NCBI GenBank assembly: GCA_002389675.1
Contig: DGQF01000037.1
Coordinates: 102,547-117,246, forward strand
Length of the DNA: 14,700 nt
Reading direction: 5' to 3'
From: Gammaproteobacteria bacterium UBA4421
GTDB lineage: Bacteria > Pseudomonadota > Gammaproteobacteria > Pseudomonadales > Azotimanducaceae
Shown here: piece after piece, positions 12,960 to 14,700 of the stretch
Numbering within the stretch: the first letter of the stretch is position 1
How the letters are laid out: every line of letters begins with the position of its first letter
Notes under the pieces: model-generated
What the model was told of the DNA's origin: nothing
Databases searched by the model: none
Seen by the model: only the letters and a program-made list of their open reading frames with translations
Position numbers and translations under genes: made by a program

Positions 12960-14657
12960 ATGCAACATGACCTAATCATTCGCGGCGGCTTAATCGTTGA
13001 CGGGTCAGGTTCCGAGCCCTACTTTGCCGATCTCGCCATTGATGACGATACCATCGTTGCGATCGGTAAAATTGAAGGCAATGGCGTTCGAGAAATTGAT
13101 GCCAAAGGCCACGCGGTGACACCCGGTTTTATCGATCTGCATACTCACCTAGATGCACAAGCCGGCTGGGATCCAAATTTGACCCCGATTGTTTGGCACG
13201 GTGTAACTACAGCTTTAATCGGCAATTGCGGGGTTACGTTTGCACCTTGCAAACCCCAAGATCAAGAATACTTGGCGCAAATGATGGAGTCGGTAGAGGA
13301 CATACCTAGCTCGGTCATCCTCAACGGACTGCCATGGGACTGGGAAAGTTACGGCGAGTATCTTGATTCACTCGAAAAGCTGGAGCCTGCGATTAACCTT
13401 GTGGGCATGGTTGGCCACTGCGCTATTCGCACGTACGTCATGGGTGAGCGGGGAGTTGACGAGGAACCCACAGCAGATGAAATAGCACAAATGGCGGCAT
13501 TAGCCGGAGACTCAGTCGCCCAAGGCGCAATTGGTTTTTCTAGCAGCCGGCTGGTTGCCCATAAGATGCCTGACGGGCGCAGCATCCCGGGCACCTTCGC
13601 CACCCGTGACGAAATGGTTGCTATCGCGGAGGCGGTGGGCAACCACAACGGTCTGGTTCAAAATGTCCTCGAATATTCTCGTCTAGATGCTGAAATGAGC
13701 TTGCTGCGAGAGCAGGCTCTGGCCGCCAAAACCAGGGTCATTTTCACCGCACCGCACATCCCGAGTGCATCGGGAAAGGCAAACGCGTACAGCGATATTA
13801 TTGAGTCAATGAAAGCTGAGGGCATTGATATTACTGGATTGGCTTTGCCCAGATCTTTTGGCTTTCTGTCTGGCCTTAAAACCAACATTATGTTCATGTC
13901 GCCGGCGTGGAGCGCTTTGACTGACTTAGAATTCCCAGCCAGGCTGCAAGCGATTCAGGACCCGGAAACGCGCGCAACCTTGATTCATGAAGCCGACGAA
14001 ATGGGCAAAGACGGCAGCACCGCGCCACTATCTCAATGGGTAAGTAATTTCTATTGTCTTGGCGCCGGTGACTCACCGCAGTACACCAAAGGATTAGAAG
14101 AAAGTTTGCCGGCGATCGCCCGCGCGGCTGGCGAGCATCCCGCCGAGACTTGGTTGCGCTTTATGTTAGAAAGCGATGGCGAAGCCCTGTTCCATGTTCG
14201 TTTTGGCAACCACGACTATGAAGCGCTGGAGGAATTTCTCAAGAACGATTGGATATTGCCAAGTTTGGGTGACACGGGTGCACATTTGACCCAAATTATC
14301 GATGCTGGCTGGGCAACGTTTATGCTGTCGCACTGGCACCGCGAAAAAGGTACGTTCACCCTTGCAGAAACCATTCGTTTGTTGACCAGCGCTCAAGCGC
14401 GCATTCTTGGTTTTGCTGATCGGGGTAGACTTGCGGTAGGCATGAGAGCAGACGTAAACATTATCGACGTAGACAACGTTCTTGAAGCACAGCCAACCCT
14501 GATTCGAGATTTTCCTGAAGAAACGCCTCGGTTATCGCAGAAAGCTTTTGGATACCTTGCCACCATCTGCAATGGTAATGTGATCGTCGAGAATGGTGAG
14601 TTAACCGGGCAAAGGGCGGGCCGGGTGCTGAGAAACCGGATGCAGAACATCGCTTAA
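12960..14657 (+). CDS. Amidohydrolase family protein, D-aminoacylase-like
   Basis: A 565-residue cytoplasmic amidohydrolase of the D-aminoacylase/N-acyl-D-amino-acid deacylase group. The small N-terminal beta domain (LIIRGGLIVDGSG) leads into the TIM barrel. Metal motif H61-x-H63 is in PGFIDLHTHLD, Cys90 in GNCG matches the metal-bridging Cys, and D438 in GDTGAH is the catalytic base. MVGH and GAIGFSSS also fit the group. By eye, however, the two barrel histidines of classical D-aminoacylase (H220 and H250) align with N235/V236 (GLVQNVLEYS) and A264 (VIFTAPH); H266 is close by. The enzyme may therefore bind metal differently or use another substrate. ATG 12960 has GAGGAA 8 nt upstream. It is complete within the window and divergent from GST. 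Hydrolysis of an N-acyl amino acid or cyclic amide is likely but unproven. Confidence 0.87.
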   Translation: MQHDLIIRGGLIVDGSGSEPYFADLAIDDDTIVAIGKIEGNGVREIDAKGHAVTPGFIDLHTHLDAQAGWDPNLTPIVWHGVTTALIGNCGVTFAPCKPQDQEYLAQMMESVEDIPSSVILNGLPWDWESYGEYLDSLEKLEPAINLVGMVGHCAIRTYVMGERGVDEEPTADEIAQMAALAGDSVAQGAIGFSSSRLVAHKMPDGRSIPGTFATRDEMVAIAEAVGNHNGLVQNVLEYSRLDAEMSLLREQALAAKTRVIFTAPHIPSASGKANAYSDIIESMKAEGIDITGLALPRSFGFLSGLKTNIMFMSPAWSALTDLEFPARLQAIQDPETRATLIHEADEMGKDGSTAPLSQWVSNFYCLGAGDSPQYTKGLEESLPAIARAAGEHPAETWLRFMLESDGEALFHVRFGNHDYEALEEFLKNDWILPSLGDTGAHLTQIIDAGWATFMLSHWHREKGTFTLAETIRLLTSAQARILGFADRGRLAVGMRADVNIIDVDNVLEAQPTLIRDFPEETPRLSQKAFGYLATICNGNVIVENGELTGQRAGRVLRNRMQNIA

Positions 14658-14700
14658 GCCTCTGCTTGTAAAATACAGCGATGCGCTCACTTCGACATGT

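Noticed and set aside
12689..12979. Minus-strand 96-codon frame opposite the amidohydrolase start
   Set aside because: It overlaps the promoter, palindrome and start of the amidohydrolase gene; no recognisable domain.

Overview
The window reads as an accessory or catabolic stretch of a Gram-negative bacterial chromosome, most likely a marine-type gammaproteobacterium. That placement is inference from the gene families (CYP153 cytochrome P450, Rieske oxygenase, AbgT transporter, SulP plus tandem Usp pair, lipoprotein hydrolase), from moderate GC content and from plain Shine-Dalgarno sites. No rRNA, tRNA, CRISPR array, transposase or phage gene was seen. Twelve protein genes are supported, arranged mostly as alternating single genes rather than long operons.

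Left third (1-4941): a SnoaL/NTF2-fold protein (minus) stands back to back with a Rieske-type ring-hydroxylating oxygenase alpha subunit (plus). The oxygenase converges on a CYP153-family P450 (minus), and the P450 is divergent from a TetR/WHG-domain regulator (plus). The P450 promoter has a consensus -35 box overlapped by a 19-bp palindrome, the obvious candidate operator for that regulator. No ferredoxin or ferredoxin reductase lies nearby, so both oxygenases must borrow electron donors from elsewhere.

Middle (4982-9053): an AbgT-family exporter/importer follows a small one-domain cupin on the minus strand; its upstream region holds a promoter-like pair and nested inverted repeats. A gene-free stretch with GC-rich hairpins precedes a lipoprotein of the dienelactone-hydrolase-like alpha/beta hydrolase type. 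This converges on a secreted allene-oxide-cyclase/dirigent-like barrel protein.

Right third (9054-14700): the spacer upstream of the barrel protein carries the most striking non-coding feature, a 12-bp perfect inverted repeat extended to 23 paired bases with two interruptions and enclosing 91 bp. Beyond it are a SulP anion transporter with a STAS domain, translationally coupled to a tandem universal stress protein, then a glutathione S-transferase (minus) with a hairpin leader, and a 565-residue amidohydrolase of the D-aminoacylase group whose metal-binding histidines appear partly missing.

Taken together, the left part looks like oxidative attack on a hydrophobic or cyclic substrate, and GST, cupin and hydrolase functions could fit the same theme. 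No complete pathway can be reconstructed from the sequence alone. The best leads for something undescribed are the 9074-9219 repeat structure, the orphan CYP153/TetR switch, the Rieske/SnoaL divergent pair and the altered metal site of the amidohydrolase.
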